A program made the translations under genes and the position numbers. Shown here in pieces: positions 1-11,867 of a stretch of 64,000 bases of DNA; within the stretch, counting starts at the first letter, position 1, and every line of letters begins with the position of its first letter. This stretch comes from Parapristionchus giblindavisi (lineage: Eukaryota; Nematoda; Chromadorea; Rhabditida; Diplogasteridae): positions 186,001 through 250,000 of the forward strand of contig CALSFV010000369.1 in NCBI GenBank assembly GCA_943737045.1, in the 5' to 3' direction. The notes beneath the pieces are model-generated. The model saw only the letters and a list, made by a program, of their open reading frames with translations, was not told the DNA's origin and did no database searches.

Positions 1-764
1 AAGAAGAGGAGAAGGCGAGACAGCCACTGCAGACAGCATCCAAGAAGACAAATGTGCCAGTGGTACCAGCCAAGGTGGGATTACGGTAGTACGGTGTAGG
101 GTATACTGTTGTAGGGTTTTACAATAAAATAGGGGGGTAGGGTTATATGGTAGAATAGATGGATTAGAGTAGTAGGGTAGAATGGGAGGATATGATATAC
201 AGCACGGTATTGGTGGAATAGGGTTGAGGGGGTTGGGCCTTATTACGGTAGTTGAGAAGTTACGAAATGTAATTCGGTGCACAGTTTTATCAGAGCATTT
301 GAATAACATGTTGGTTTGCTAATCTCGTACATGGTCTGCGCAATAAATGATTTTTATTAATAAATACAAATGTTGAATGATTTTAAAATTTTGAAAGATC
401 AAAGTTCAAATTCTAGGCCGGATCGAAGAAGAATGCCTCTGCGGCTGCTGGACAATCAAAGATCAGCTCATTCTTCACCAAGAAGTAGATCTTCCCAATC
501 AATCGATAGTCAAATGTATCGATTATTGAACCTCCCCTCTCTCATATTCTGGTACCGATCCATGTGTAAAAAGTTGATCACTCCCCCTATGTATCGTCTT
601 TTATTTGTTCTTTAATAAAAGTTTTATGTAGTTTACGTTGCGGATCTCACGATTATTCTATTACTTTAACTTGTCTATTTTATGTTTGTAATTTGTCGAT
701 ATAAAGTTTGTATCATTGTTGTGTATAATGTGCACACTTTCATGAATTAAAATCGATGATGGTT

Positions 765-1253
765 TTATCCGAAATGGCCTCCGAAGGGGAACTGTCCATT
801 TGGGGGTGGTTCATTTTGAGCATCGCGGCGTTTATCCACTCCGTAAAGACCACCTGTGGGGAACCCTACATGTGGCGGGACTACTGGCGGGTCCATTTGA
901 ATATCGCTGATTCGACGACGTCTCTCCACTAGGTCGGGAGAATCGGCGAAATCGGGCGGGAATTCTGAATAATCGATTTTTAATTCACTTGATTTCTATT
1001 GATTCTATCGATTGATTCATTACCTCCTCCACTAAAAATCAATCTCGGAATGTTTTTGCGGGTTACACCCTGCCCTCGAGTCAATTTACCGTTGGCCTTC
1101 AAAAAAAATCGGTAAAATTATAGGCATACCCGAATATTTTAATGTAATTTGCTTTTAATTCACCTCGCTTTCGTCACGTTTGACAGGAAATCTATCAAAG
1201 ATAACGGCAGTCATAGCTAATTGAAGTAAGCAAAAGAAGAGGATCCACTTCAT
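765..1253 (-). CDS. Neuropeptide-like secreted precursor, 120 aa, 3 exons (paralogue 2)
   Basis: Exons on minus: 1253-1164, 1096-1024, 964-765; phases match (0, then 1), giving 120 codons plus TAA. The first exon starts MKWILFFCLLQLAMTA, a clear signal peptide, followed by PVKR, a dibasic site. The last exon has an RRRR run and a DKRR site that would release a Pro/Gly/Phe-rich C-terminal peptide (DAQNEPPPNGQFPFGGHFG) and a peptide beginning ISDIQMDPPVV. The block IPRLIFSGG...FPPDFADSPD...RRRR aligns with VPRSGLMISGRGFMPGFADS...RRRR in the gene at 3433-5039, so the two are paralogues. The architecture (secretory signal, no globular domain, basic cleavage sites) is that of a nematode nlp-type neuropeptide precursor; the exact family is not recognised. 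A TATATAAG-like box lies upstream on minus near 1515-1522. Alternative: a secreted antimicrobial or cuticle-associated peptide. Confidence 0.72.
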
Positions 1254-3432
1254 GTCTAAATCGAACCTTAAATTAATACTGAAATCGCAATCTGAGATTT
1301 ATTATGTAAGCAGTAAAGAGTTTAGTTCAATTTAATTTTTTACAATAGTTTTTGGAGCAAAATTTAAAAACTAACAATGAAGACCGTATGAGAGTCAAAG
1401 TTTCAAAGGGAACTACCTCGGAATCCAACGAGTCGATGCCACAAGGTCCAAGTTCTTTATCGATATCAGAGACGAAGACGAGAAGAGAAGTGAATGGTCG
1501 AAGAATCTGTGGTTCTTATATACGGAGTCAGTCGACGTGTCCTTGCAACATTTTAATCTGAATATTCTGCAGGAATTTAACTCAATATTGTACAATCTAA
1601 TTAATGGCTACGTACTATTTCATATTTCATACTACATACTACTTCATACCAAGTGGAATTTCTCACTTTTTCAATAACATTTTCATTTTAGTCCCCTTAA
1701 ATGCAAATTCATCCGAGATTCGACCAAAAATGTTGGAGATATTTAGTCAAATACAGAATAATGGCTTGCTTAACGCCGTTCCTTTATCGGTTGCACACCA
1801 AAAAACCAAGATGAACACATTTAACAAATAGAAAAAAGTTTTTTTTTAATTTATGAAACTTCTTCGAAACGGGAGTAAGAAAATTGAAATCGATTTTGTT
1901 AAAATATCGAATCGAAATCGTTTTTATCGTTTTCGGCATAATTGATTGTCATGTACAGTGGCAGCCAAAAGTATTCGGACGAAACTTTGAAATGTCATAA
2001 CTTTTGACAGATGAGCAATCGGGCTCGTCTTTTGACATGATAATATAGTACCAGCGTGCATCATATTCTACTCCCATTGTTATGATTCGTCGTCGTATTA
2101 TTGTCACGTTAGTTTAGAGCGTACAATAAAGGTGAAAGAGAGATTACGGATGCGGCAATAGGGATTCGAACCTGCACCCCCTTCTGGATGGACAGTCACT
2201 CGAGTTACCATTAGGCCATGCGAATATCTTTCTTTTCAAAGCGCTCGTGTAAAAGGAGGGATATAAAAGGAGCGCTGCGAATGCCAGACGGGTTTGAGCG
2301 AGGGGTAGTTGAGAGAGGAAAGAGAGGAATTGAAGAGTGAAACGTGTATTTCGCTATTTATAGTGTGACACACCACAAATTCTACCGTTCACTTCAGAAA
2401 GCTCGCCTGCTTAGCAGTTGCGCCGTTTTGTAATTAGTGGATAGTTCTATTTCCCGGCTTAATGAACAGGCTCTGTTATGATTGAACTAACATGTTGTGT
2501 GGCGATCCTCGAACCTATCTGCACTTACTCAGCAGACATTATTTCCTCAGCTGGATTTTTCTGAAGCTTGTTGTTAACAGAGTATGAAAAACATTTACTG
2601 CCGAGTAGAATCCGCTATGCCATCTATTCGAGCTAATTCATTCCTGTGAGAAAATCAAAATTTCCAACAACACTGAAATTGAGCAAAAATCTCATAACTC
2701 TGTGTTCAGTGAAGCTACAGGCTACAAACTTGGTATAGACTGTTACCCATGAGTGATACAAAACCTGGCCGAGTATGAGCCCGATCGGTTGAATTTTGAG
2801 AAATTTCGAAAATTTATTTTTCTCATTTTTCGAGGTACAGTAAGTACCTGCTAAGGTTAATATCCATTCTGTTTAACAGCAATATTGTATTGTTTCATGA
2901 CACTCGGAGCTAATTTGCAATTCTTCGTTCTGACACGACTCTCTCGCTTTCTTTGTCTACGAGAGAACGAATCTTGATTGGGGGGAAAACTTAGTCCGGA
3001 GTGCGCATATATGCAATGCACTTCTATCTTGAATAATTTTCTTTCGCCTTCCTCTGAGCAGCTTATTGTATATTTATTTTTTTCTTTTTTTAAATTTTCT
3101 TTTTTTATTTGAAGAATATTTCGAGAAAGTTTGACACCATCCATGTCTGTGATGCATTTGTGTGGCAACAGTAAACAGATTGATATAGTTTATTTTCATT
3201 ATCAATACAAATGAGGATGAGATCAAAGATCAAAGATCATAGACTAGAAAGGAGAGAGAGAGAGATCATCTTGATTCAACGTGAAATGTTGCCAATACGT
3301 CGAGAGAAAGAGCAGGAGATGCACAAGGTGGGCGTGGCTTGTTTGTGTACGATGGGTCCCGGAACGATCAACCACTAGCGGACGGGATATGGTAGATATG
3401 GCGAATCTATCGAGCGATACACGAGTGCTCGA
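1254..3432. other. Gene-poor spacer between the two precursor genes
   Basis: No convincing exon was seen. It holds a tRNA-like sequence (2151-2225, minus), a degenerate copy of the hairpin MITE family 1 (about 2897-2992, keeping CTCTCTCGCTTTCTTTG) and a double GATCAAA repeat near 3217-3240. The 60-100 aa open frames here carry no recognisable domain. Confidence 0.6.
2151..2225 (-). tRNA. tRNA-like sequence, probably a pseudogene or tRNA-derived repeat
   Basis: Read on minus, it has an A-box-like TGGCCTAATGGTAA and a perfect B box GGTTCGAATCC about 40 nt apart, the spacing of a pol III tRNA promoter. I could not fold a regular 5-bp anticodon stem with a 7-nt loop or a paired 7-bp acceptor stem, so the isotype is not assigned. 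It may be a decayed tRNA or a SINE head. Confidence 0.4.
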
Positions 3433-5039
3433 TCAATATTCCTCGAATTCAACGCCGAGTGGCATGAGTGGAACCGGTGCGTCCTGATGCGATCAATGAT
3501 TACGGTATGTCTGTAGTTATTGAGATTTTTAATCGCTTACCCTTCTGCGTCGGTAGAACGCGCCAAAGTCACGAGAGTCGGCGAAACCGGGCATGAAACC
3601 TGAAAGGTTGTATTGATTGATTTTAAAATTATTGAAAGTTAAATAATTCATTTCATTTTGTGAGTGATATCATATAATTTAAAATTATTGATTGATTACC
3701 TCTGCCAGAGATCATCAATCCTGAGCGGGGCACGAACTTCTTGTTGCCGTCACCGCCTCTCTTCGACTGCAAAGTCTGCATTTCAAATGTGGAATACTGT
3801 AGTGTATGATAAATATCGATCGATCAAATAAAAATGAAGCTACCGCATACCTCGTAGGAGCGCTTGACAAAGTATCGGGCGGTCGGGCCTTCTTCGCCGA
3901 AGCCGGGACCGAATCCCCGGCCGCCAATCATGAGTCCGGATCGGGGAATCTGACCGATCTGAAGAATAACACGTAATCGTGAAGCCATTAAAGGGATACC
4001 CCAAGCTAATTTGAAACTCTCCGCTCGGTCCACACTCTCTCGCTTTCGTTTGTCTACGGAGAGTAAAATTAGCTTGGGGTGGCGCTTTAAAGAAAAGCTA
4101 AGATCTGATAAAGGTCTCTTCATTCCTCACACTATTTCTTTTTACTTTGACTTCATGAGAAGACCGCTGGAAAAAGTTTTTGAGCTTGCTATTTTACGAT
4201 GAACTTAGATGAACTAAGATATTTAGAGGTGTTAGTGCAACTAATAATGATGGGTGTGTGTTAGTACAAAGGACTTGCAATCGTAAGAACTGGGTGAAGT
4301 GCAGAAAAAGGCTTGTGATATCATTCACACAACAAAATAGTACCAACTAATCGAATACTGATTTTTTGTTGTAGAGAAAATTAGACGTATACTATTGTTA
4401 CGAGAAACAAATCAATCTATGCAACGCCTACCGTATCACCAACCATGCCGTATAACCCATATGCTACCTTGTCGCCGGTCAGGAACTGCAGTGCGGGCGC
4501 CACGAACGCTTCATCTGTATCCATGTCGCCGGTGGACTAAGTCGAGAAATATAGTCAGTTGTCGATTAGAAGCCATCGTGCAACGGACGGACGAAGGATA
4601 CGGTAGTGTAACGGTGTAGATGTCTTCCGGGGCTAATGCGCATCATCATTAAATCTTGGAAATTCATTTCCGGGTGTATTGTGTTGCTCATTAGCATTCT
4701 TCGTTGTGTAGTGTCGAGTGCGCGGCCAAGTCGACGGATGACAAACTACAGAAGCCATGCATTCACGCGTAATTATACATCACAGAAATACCAGTGAAGA
4801 TTAAATCACCCCCTTCGAAGCCACATGCGGAACCGAGCCATAAACAAAGGGATAGTGTTTGCACTTTGCGATACGGTAGCTACAGTAAGCGCGAGGTTAG
4901 AGGTTCGTCGAGTCAGAGATCAGGTCAAACTTACGATTGAGCGCTTAGGAGAGTCACCGAACGAACGAAGTGTATACGAATGAGAGAAGACGATGAATGA
5001 GATGAGTAACAATGAGATCTGGAGGCACAATGACGACAT
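3433..5039 (-). CDS. Neuropeptide-like secreted precursor, 160 aa, 6 exons (paralogue 1)
   Basis: Exons on minus: 5039-4935, 4536-4444, 3958-3851, 3766-3700, 3599-3541, 3483-3433; all phases agree, 160 codons plus TGA. Exon 1 encodes a strong signal peptide (MSSLCLQISLLLISFIVF) and ends near SPKRSI, a KR site. The body holds two copies of a motif: IPRSGLMIGGRGFGPGF in exon 3 and VPRSGLMISGRGFMPGF across exons 4-5, separated by VKR and SKR sites. An RRRR run then precedes a terminal acidic peptide DAPVPLMPLGVEFEEY. Repeated short peptides between basic sites behind a signal peptide are the hallmark of neuropeptide precursors. The motif loosely recalls the GRSG/GRxGxRPG peptides of nematode nlp genes, but I do not claim that orthology. 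Intron 2 contains a family-1 MITE (about 3988-4091). The start is the only ATG giving a signal peptide in phase with exon 2. Confidence 0.78.
3988..4091. repeat. Hairpin MITE family 1 copy in an intron of the precursor gene
   Basis: Shows AAGCTAATTTGAAACTCTCC near the left end and its inverse AAAATTAGCTTGGGG at the right, with the shared centre CTCTCTCGCTTTC / GTCTACG. The arms are palindromic, so a transcript would form a hairpin of about 100 nt. Confidence 0.8.
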
Positions 5040-6397
5040 TGCAGCCGGATATTACCTGAACTAGAGAATAGTTGATCTTTGATCTTTGATCTTTAAATAA
5101 CATCGAATATGTGACAGGATTAAAAGAACAATGATTGCGGTAATATCTGACTGGTTTGTAAAACGTGAATCATTTAACGGCTGTCAGTCAAGCGAAAGAA
5201 TGTGAGCGGCTAGCACTCCACGGGCGAATTTGAAACAGCTTGCTCTGGAAACGCTCTCTCGTCGAGGCTCGGGGAGTGCCTTTCAACGCATAGAGAAGAG
5301 TGGATATGGGAAGTGATGGGCGCAGTAGTATGTATGGATTCTAGTATAAAATCCGGCTGTCACAAACAGAAAAAAAGTATCTTATTATAATCATACGAAA
5401 CAGAATGTACTCGAAGAAGTGTCAGTAACAGACCGAACTCGTACTTCTAGATATTGGGAGATAGATTTGCACTAAACTAGCGACGATAGGGTACATTGAG
5501 ATCAAGAGACGAGAGTGATTTAGAGGTGAGACAAGGTAAAATGTTTTGAGATCAGATAAGAATGAAGGGTTCCTAAAGATGATGTATGTGAGAGCGAGAT
5601 AAAAGAAGGATAGTGAATGAATTAACCAGCCTTTATCAGGTTCATGCAGCTGGGATATGGATGTTAACCATTGGAAAAATTATATATTCCACCATTCTCT
5701 TCATATTATTTTCCTTTGATCACTGTACTGTTTAGCAGCATACTAATATCCAATTGGGAATGGTTCTGATACGGCAAATAACAAGATGAATAAATTGTAG
5801 CAATCGCAATGAAATATGTCCATATCACTATTGTGTATGAAACAGTGTACATTCAATGCAGCATCGTCTAAAACCGCTGGACGAGGGCGTTACCATGATT
5901 AGAGTACGATGGAACTAGGCGGAACATGATAAGAAGGCGCATAAAAAGCAATTAAACTAGATTTATGTAAATATATAACGAAGTCGCGCCAGAGGAGGCG
6001 GTGTCACCTCAAAACGGGAATAGAGTATCCTACTTATACTAAAGAAAGGCATGAGGAAGCCTCGAGGACTCGTGAAGCTCCGCCCCTTTTGACGCCTCCT
6101 CTACACGCTGCCCACTCACTTATGGTGGTGTTGTGATACGTAAAAGCTATTTAGAGTGTGATCCTACTTCCTCGAACATGCCAATCTCTAAAACTGAAAT
6201 GAAACCTTTGTCGGAATTCGCTTCCTCATATGGGCTCGCAGTGTAGCAGAGATATAGTGTGATTTGAAGAGATACTACATAGTCTTTCATATTCGATCAA
6301 CATTATATCGTTTTGTTTTTGAGATCCAATGACGAGTTTGGCAACGTGAAGTTTACTTCGTACTAGAATTGCTACAGTTAAAGTGACATCCGAGCTA

Positions 6398-6497
6398 GTA
6401 TGGAACTCTCCGCTCTGGCCAAACTCTCTCACTTTCTTTGTTTATGAGAGAGTATTGTCAATGCGGTGACCTAAATTTGCTTGGGGTATACCAAAAG
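6398..6497. repeat. Hairpin MITE family 1 copy (diverged)
   Basis: GGAACTCTCCGCTCTGGCC, then CTCTCTCACTTTCTTTG, then AAATTTGCTTGGGGTATACC. The right arm is diverged. Confidence 0.7.
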
Positions 6498-7089
6498 GTT
6501 CGTTGGCTGTGCCATTGAATAAGTTGTTTACCAGTACTTGCAAAATACTTAAAGTACCAGCTGTCTGGTCTGGTAAATGCTAGAATAGGTAATTGTTCAA
6601 TTTGTAACACCTTTTGATCGCCGCCCACGATTTAGCACAAAGCATCAACCCAATCATTAATCCACAATAACCATTAACTTCTTTACTTACCATTATCTAC
6701 CGTTATATGATATGGAAAACATAGAGCTCGAAAGAGCAAATAGTGAAAAAAATGTCCTCAATAGAACTTATTGTCAAGAAATATAATAGGATTTAGTGTT
6801 TAGAGGAACAGCGAGCTTGACCCGGTTACAGTACATTATTTCATAGTGTAGGAGGTATAGACGCAAGAGGTAATAAGATCGAAATAAGATGAATACGTTC
6901 CTTTGCTAAGGCAACGACAATAAATTTTCCATTCCAATATCACGAATATATTCCCTGGGCCTTCTCCATTGGATTCCATCTGATGTGACAGATGAGTAAT
7001 GAGCTGAATCGAAATGGGCGAAAGATGAGCAAAAAGGGTCGTGGCTGCCCTGCGATTATGATATCGCCTTGAAAGGTAAATCTCCATGA

Positions 7090-7197
7090 TAAAGGCACAC
7101 CTCGAGCTATTTTTAAACTCTCCGCTCTGGTAGAGCCCTCTCGTTTTCTTTGTCTACGATAGAGCGGAGAGCAAAATTAGCTAGGGTGTGCCTTTAG
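7090..7197. repeat. Hairpin MITE family 1 copy
   Basis: Begins TAAAGGCACACCTCGAGCTA and ends AGCTAGGGTGTGCCTTTA, so the terminal inverted repeats are intact. Confidence 0.85.
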
Positions 7198-8087
7198 AGG
7201 CCCTTGCAAGGAGCGTAATAGCATGAAAAAATTGGTAGCTTCATATCCTTGGCCCTATGATCGATTTGGAAAATTACCAGAGTAACGTGTTCACAGCGAG
7301 ATTGCTAGTTCACGAAGTGTTCTCCAAGCTTGAGAACATTACGGCCTTTTACGGATCTTTGTGTCTCCAATAGTTCATGCCATTCCATCAAATGTAATAT
7401 AGAATAGTGGCTGACCCATCACCCCCTCCCTCCACTCTAGTCCTCAACTCCCTCACTGGCCATTTATCAAATGAACGTCATTTCCACTATGACCCCTTCA
7501 TGTCTCCGGGAAAAAAAGACAAAAGAGAGTTCAGAGATCCCATAGCGTTTCAACACAAAGAGGCATTTTGAACTGAGACACTCATGTTTTTCGTGATTGT
7601 TAGCAGCGTATAGCTATTCACTATCTGTGAAGTCCAGCTCTTGCAATTATGAGCCTTCCTTATTCGTTTACTGTATTCTATGCTGGCGTTCTGGGTAAAA
7701 AATAAAAGGTACAACCTGTTATTCAAGGACACAAAGTTCTGCGCGTGTTCACTGCTACGCCAGTAATAATTCAAGGCCAATTCAGTCCGGAGTGCCTAAT
7801 CTCTTAAGTAGTAACACGACTATAAGCGCGACTTTATCAACTATAAGAAGCTCCACTGCTACTGATCCGCTACTGATCCCGTGGCCCTCCGCATAGTTTG
7901 ATCTAGATATTTAAATGTAACTTACGATAAACTGCAGTGTAGCCCTGCGTCTTCCTTCTACTGATCCCTTAGCACTTTATCTGACCGGCTTCATTTCCAT
8001 TCCTTCCTTATCTTTTACTGTATTCCATACTGCCGTTCAGGGGGGGGGGGTATCCGTATCGCGCTACGCAATAAAATTTTTCATCTT

Positions 8088-8577
8088 AACATTTTAAATA
8101 CCTTATCGTACATGTGAAAATAGTTGTATCGTGAATGGATCTGAACGGATCAGGAAGATCAAACGGGATTGTGAGCGAGAAGGCCATTTTCGTTATTTTT
8201 CTTTCTTTTCATTGTTTTTCTTTCCTTCGAATCTACTGCATTGAAAGAAATCACGCCAAAATATTGCCATTTAGCAAAAATCATTGCTTTACAAATGAAT
8301 AAATTGTTCCGATTATACGCTGAATAAATGGGTCAATTTAGGTTCATTGGAGCAATTTATTCCTCGCGAAAATGATGATTTTTGTTAAATGTCAATATTT
8401 TGGCCTAATGTATTTCAATATAGTAGATTCGATGAAAAGAAAAACAATGAAAAGAAAGAAAAATAACGAAAATTGCCGGCTTGCTCACAATCCCGTTTGA
8501 TCGGCCTGATCCGTTCAGATCCATTCACACCGTTCATGATACAACTATTTTTACATGTACGATACCTACATATGAAG
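8088..8577. repeat. Long imperfect inverted repeat (fold-back), arms about 225 bp
   Basis: Left arm (about 8088-8315) and right arm (about 8350-8577) are inverse complements: for example ACATGTGAAAATAGTTGTATC against GATACAACTATTTTTACATGT, and AAACGGGATTGTGAGC against GCTCACAATCCCGTTT. The spacer is only some 30 bp. No ORF inside; a non-autonomous fold-back element or hairpin-RNA source is possible. Confidence 0.8.
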
Positions 8578-9714
8578 TCGTTCAACGCATATTTATCGTA
8601 TCAGTCAAAAAGAGGGCATAAAGCTCGTAATTATTGAAGTTATGAATTTCCTTCATGTCGTTGCTTCATAACATTTCAATCTGTACACCTTTTCTTCCAC
8701 ATCCAACATATCTAAAAGTAAGACGGTAGGTCTGAAGACGAGATTTTGCCGTCCGGACTGAATTGACTTTAAATTGCCATTGGCATTGCAGTTATTTCCC
8801 GCAGGACTTAGCCTGACTTTGAATGCCTTGAAACTTGATAACCATTATCTTGTTTAACCAATATCTGATGTTGAAAGAGCGCTCATGACTGCATCCAAAG
8901 TGTGGGCGGTAGACCACAAGATGGTCAATATGGCACCTTACAGTCTATGTTTGCTTGAAATAGAAGGACATATACTTTAAAATGACCAGGAAGCTTTTCA
9001 TGATGTCTAGACGTAGAAATACCACTTTTATAACACACTTTTTTTGGTTCATTCTTAAGCAAACACTGCGCGTTAATATTTAGGAATGCTAGTCTGCCCA
9101 CATCTTTTTGTATTAAATATTCAATCGTCTCCATTCACTTCCTCCATATGTTTGTATAATTAATCTATCGCTTCTCCATTTAATTTTATTGCTTGATTAT
9201 TAAAAAAAAGTAAAGTTATCCCGTTATAAAACGTACACCTATTCATTGATAGGCCAGTGATAATTTAATTATCAAATATTTTAATTATGCGTTTGCCCAT
9301 TTATGGTGAATAAATTATTATTGTTATTGTTTTGTCCTCTTGCTGCCACACACTCGAGAATGCGTGAGAATTTGAGACCTTTCAAGTCCCAAGTCTCGTG
9401 TCTCAAGGCTGGTCGCGTTAGTGACGTATCCTGACATAGATAATTTGATGCGACGCGCTTCCGGTGCCATGAGGAAGCAAATATGTTCGGGGCAATTTTC
9501 AGTGTATCTCTCATTATGCGAGCACGTTTAGGAAGAGATTGGGTGTGTTGTGGGACGATAAATTAGAATTAGCACGACTTCTGTGACGGAGTAGGAAGGC
9601 AGCACATTTAGAATGCACCCAAATTACAAGTAGGCAAACACACAGGCTAAGATACTAGTATAAGAGTGGTACGCGGATTAGGATTAATTCTGGGGGGGGG
9701 GGGGGTGACTAACA

Positions 9715-10516
9715 GGGGGGGTATCAGAACGGCAACAATCAAAACGGCAACAATCAAAACGGCAACAATCAAAACGGCAACAATCAAAACGGTAACGGAG
9801 CAGAACTCGGTTGGGAGTTGGCATAGCTTCCCTAAGTAGCATGCCCTATGCTACAGTATTCCAACTGTTGCTACCGTAACCTACCGTAACCCACTACCGT
9901 AAATCAAAATGCGGGAAAATGCTGTTTTTCGATAGGTAGATGCACGATAGGCACGATAGGGGTGAACTGGCTTCAGTAACACTACCGTAACATGCTTACA
10001 GTAACCTAGACTAAAGTATTCACTGTTGGATATCGCGAACTGACTTTTTTATGTTTTTCTTTTTAAAAATATGTTGTTGTGCTGAACGTAGAGTTGAGTG
10101 CATGCCTTTTCTCTATTGTTTGACTAATGATAATAACCATCAAAACACTACGAGACATAGCTTTAGTACAGTCATAAAAGTCAGTTCATAAAAAAGTCAG
10201 TTCGCGATATCCAACAGCGAATACTTTAGTCTGGGTTACTGTAAGCATGTTACGGTAGTGTTACTGAAGCCGGTTCACCCCTATCGTGCCTCTACCGAAC
10301 GAAAAACAGCATTTTCCCGCATTTTGATTTACGGTAGTGGGTTACGGTAGGTTACGGTAGCAACAGTTGGAATACTGTAGCATAAGGCATGCTACTTAGG
10401 GAAGCTATGCCAACTCCCAACCGAGTTCTACTCCGTTGCCGTTTTGATTGTTGCCGTTTTAATTGTTGCCGTTTTGATTGTTGCCGTTTTGATTGTTGCC
10501 GTTCTGATACCCCCTC
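9715..10516. mobile_element. Fold-back transposon with 8-bp target duplication (element FB-A)
   Basis: Long terminal inverted repeats: the left end GGGGGGGTATCAGAACGGCA matches the inverse of GTTCTGATACCCCC at the right end. Each arm starts with tandem copies of a 16-bp unit (ATCAAAACGGCAACA) and continues through CTACCGTAAC-type motifs to an inner junction TCGCGAACTGACTTTTT. It is flanked by GACTAACA on both sides (9707-9714 and 10517-10524), an 8-bp target-site duplication, as made by hAT-type transposases; Drosophila FB elements make 9 bp. It encodes no transposase, so it is non-autonomous. Confidence 0.85.
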
Positions 10517-11746
10517 GACTAACAAGTCGGCGTCATAGAGGTGCATTACGAGGCTCAATAATAAAAAAAATCATTAAATATAAAAAAAACATAAAAAGAA
10601 TCGGTTCTCGTTATACCGTTGATAGTTTTCGGTACTATCGTAGAGGGGCAACCATTTTTCCCCAATGGTTTTGTGCTTTATATAGGTCATTGTATTGTAT
10701 TGTAATTTGAACATTTCATGGTAATTTATCTTTCCGATCGGGCAGCCTTCTCTGGCACTATCTTTCTGCGAGAGAGTGAGGCGAGAGCGAAGAGTTGCAA
10801 CTTATTTTGGGTCATACAGGCACAGACGAAGCTCTACACAAACGAACACAAGGATGTTTTTGAGGATAATTAGTCTCGAGTGTCGTTCCTTCCTGTTTCA
10901 ATTGAGCAATTGCACAACTATCTTGAGTAGCCTTAATAGCAAAGTAGTGTTCGAGATACGAAATTGAAGAGCGCGCAGTTAGAGAAAGACTAGAGAGCGC
11001 GAGAAACGAGAGAGTCCAGACATTTCATGGAGCGGAGAAAGCATACAGCTAAAGAAAAAGAGAAAGCTGAGTAATTTTCTTAATAATTAGCAATTAATGA
11101 GTTCTGCATATAGGTAATTGAATTAACTTTTCAGCTGTAATATGTACTGAGTCATCAATTTTTTAGAAATAGAAGGTCATTAAATAATTATGAATTTGTA
11201 GGGTGAGAGTATTATTTATCCCAGGAAAGAAGATAAAGAAGGATAAGTATGGCTAAAATCTGGATTAGGAATCCACTTGTAGTGGGCAAAAAGTCCGCTT
11301 ACGCTGTCCGAGGCAAAAATTTACATTTGTTTTTTTTGCCCGATCAGGGTAAATAGCATGTATTAATTTGCAAATATTAATAATTTGCATAATTTATAGA
11401 TTTGATTTGATTTTCATTTGTTTTCTATCACAAGTCTATCGTCATTTCGAACATCTACAGCCACTGGTTTGAAAACCTTTGTTTGAATTAATTTCAGTGC
11501 TGTTCCGAGAATGTGAAGAAGTATTTGCAACGGCCACTGCCTTTATCTTTGTATGTTAATTATGGAATCCCACAATAAACTAAAGGACTTCCCATTTTAA
11601 TCTTGCGATCCGCAAATTAGCCACGAGCTAATCTTCCTACTACGAATTCGACAAAAGGGAAAGCCCACTTCTATGATTAGACCTGCCAATTTTATCGGCA
11701 TCACTGAGCCCTATAGACTCTTGCATAGTTTATGCATGAGTGTCAG

Positions 11747-11867
11747 AGGCACACCTCGAGCCATTAACGATATCTCCGCTCTGGCAACACTCTCTCGTAG
11801 ACAACGAAAGCGAGAGGGCATTGCCAGAGCGGAGAGTTTCAAATTAGCGCGGGTGTGTGAATTCAAC
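11747..11867. repeat. Hairpin MITE family 1 copy
   Basis: AGGCACACCTCGAGCCATTA at the left; GCCAGAGCGGAGAGTTTC then GCGCGGGTGTGTG at the right. Centre CTCTCTCGTAGACAACGAAAG. Confidence 0.8.

Larger units (their letters stand above)
5040..8087. other. No gene recognised; MITE copies only
   Basis: Contains a heptamer run (TTTGATC, about 5072-5092), two family-1 MITEs (6398-6497, 7090-7197) and a roughly 75-bp dispersed repeat (7706-7790) resembling 36303-36370 (AAAGGTACAACC(C/T)GTTATTCAAGG). Open frames are short and without domains. Confidence 0.6.

Noticed and set aside
1..72. Possible exon at the left edge (frame with EEEKARQPLQTASKK, then GTGGGA)
   Set aside because: A plausible coding composition and donor, but no upstream context and no domain.
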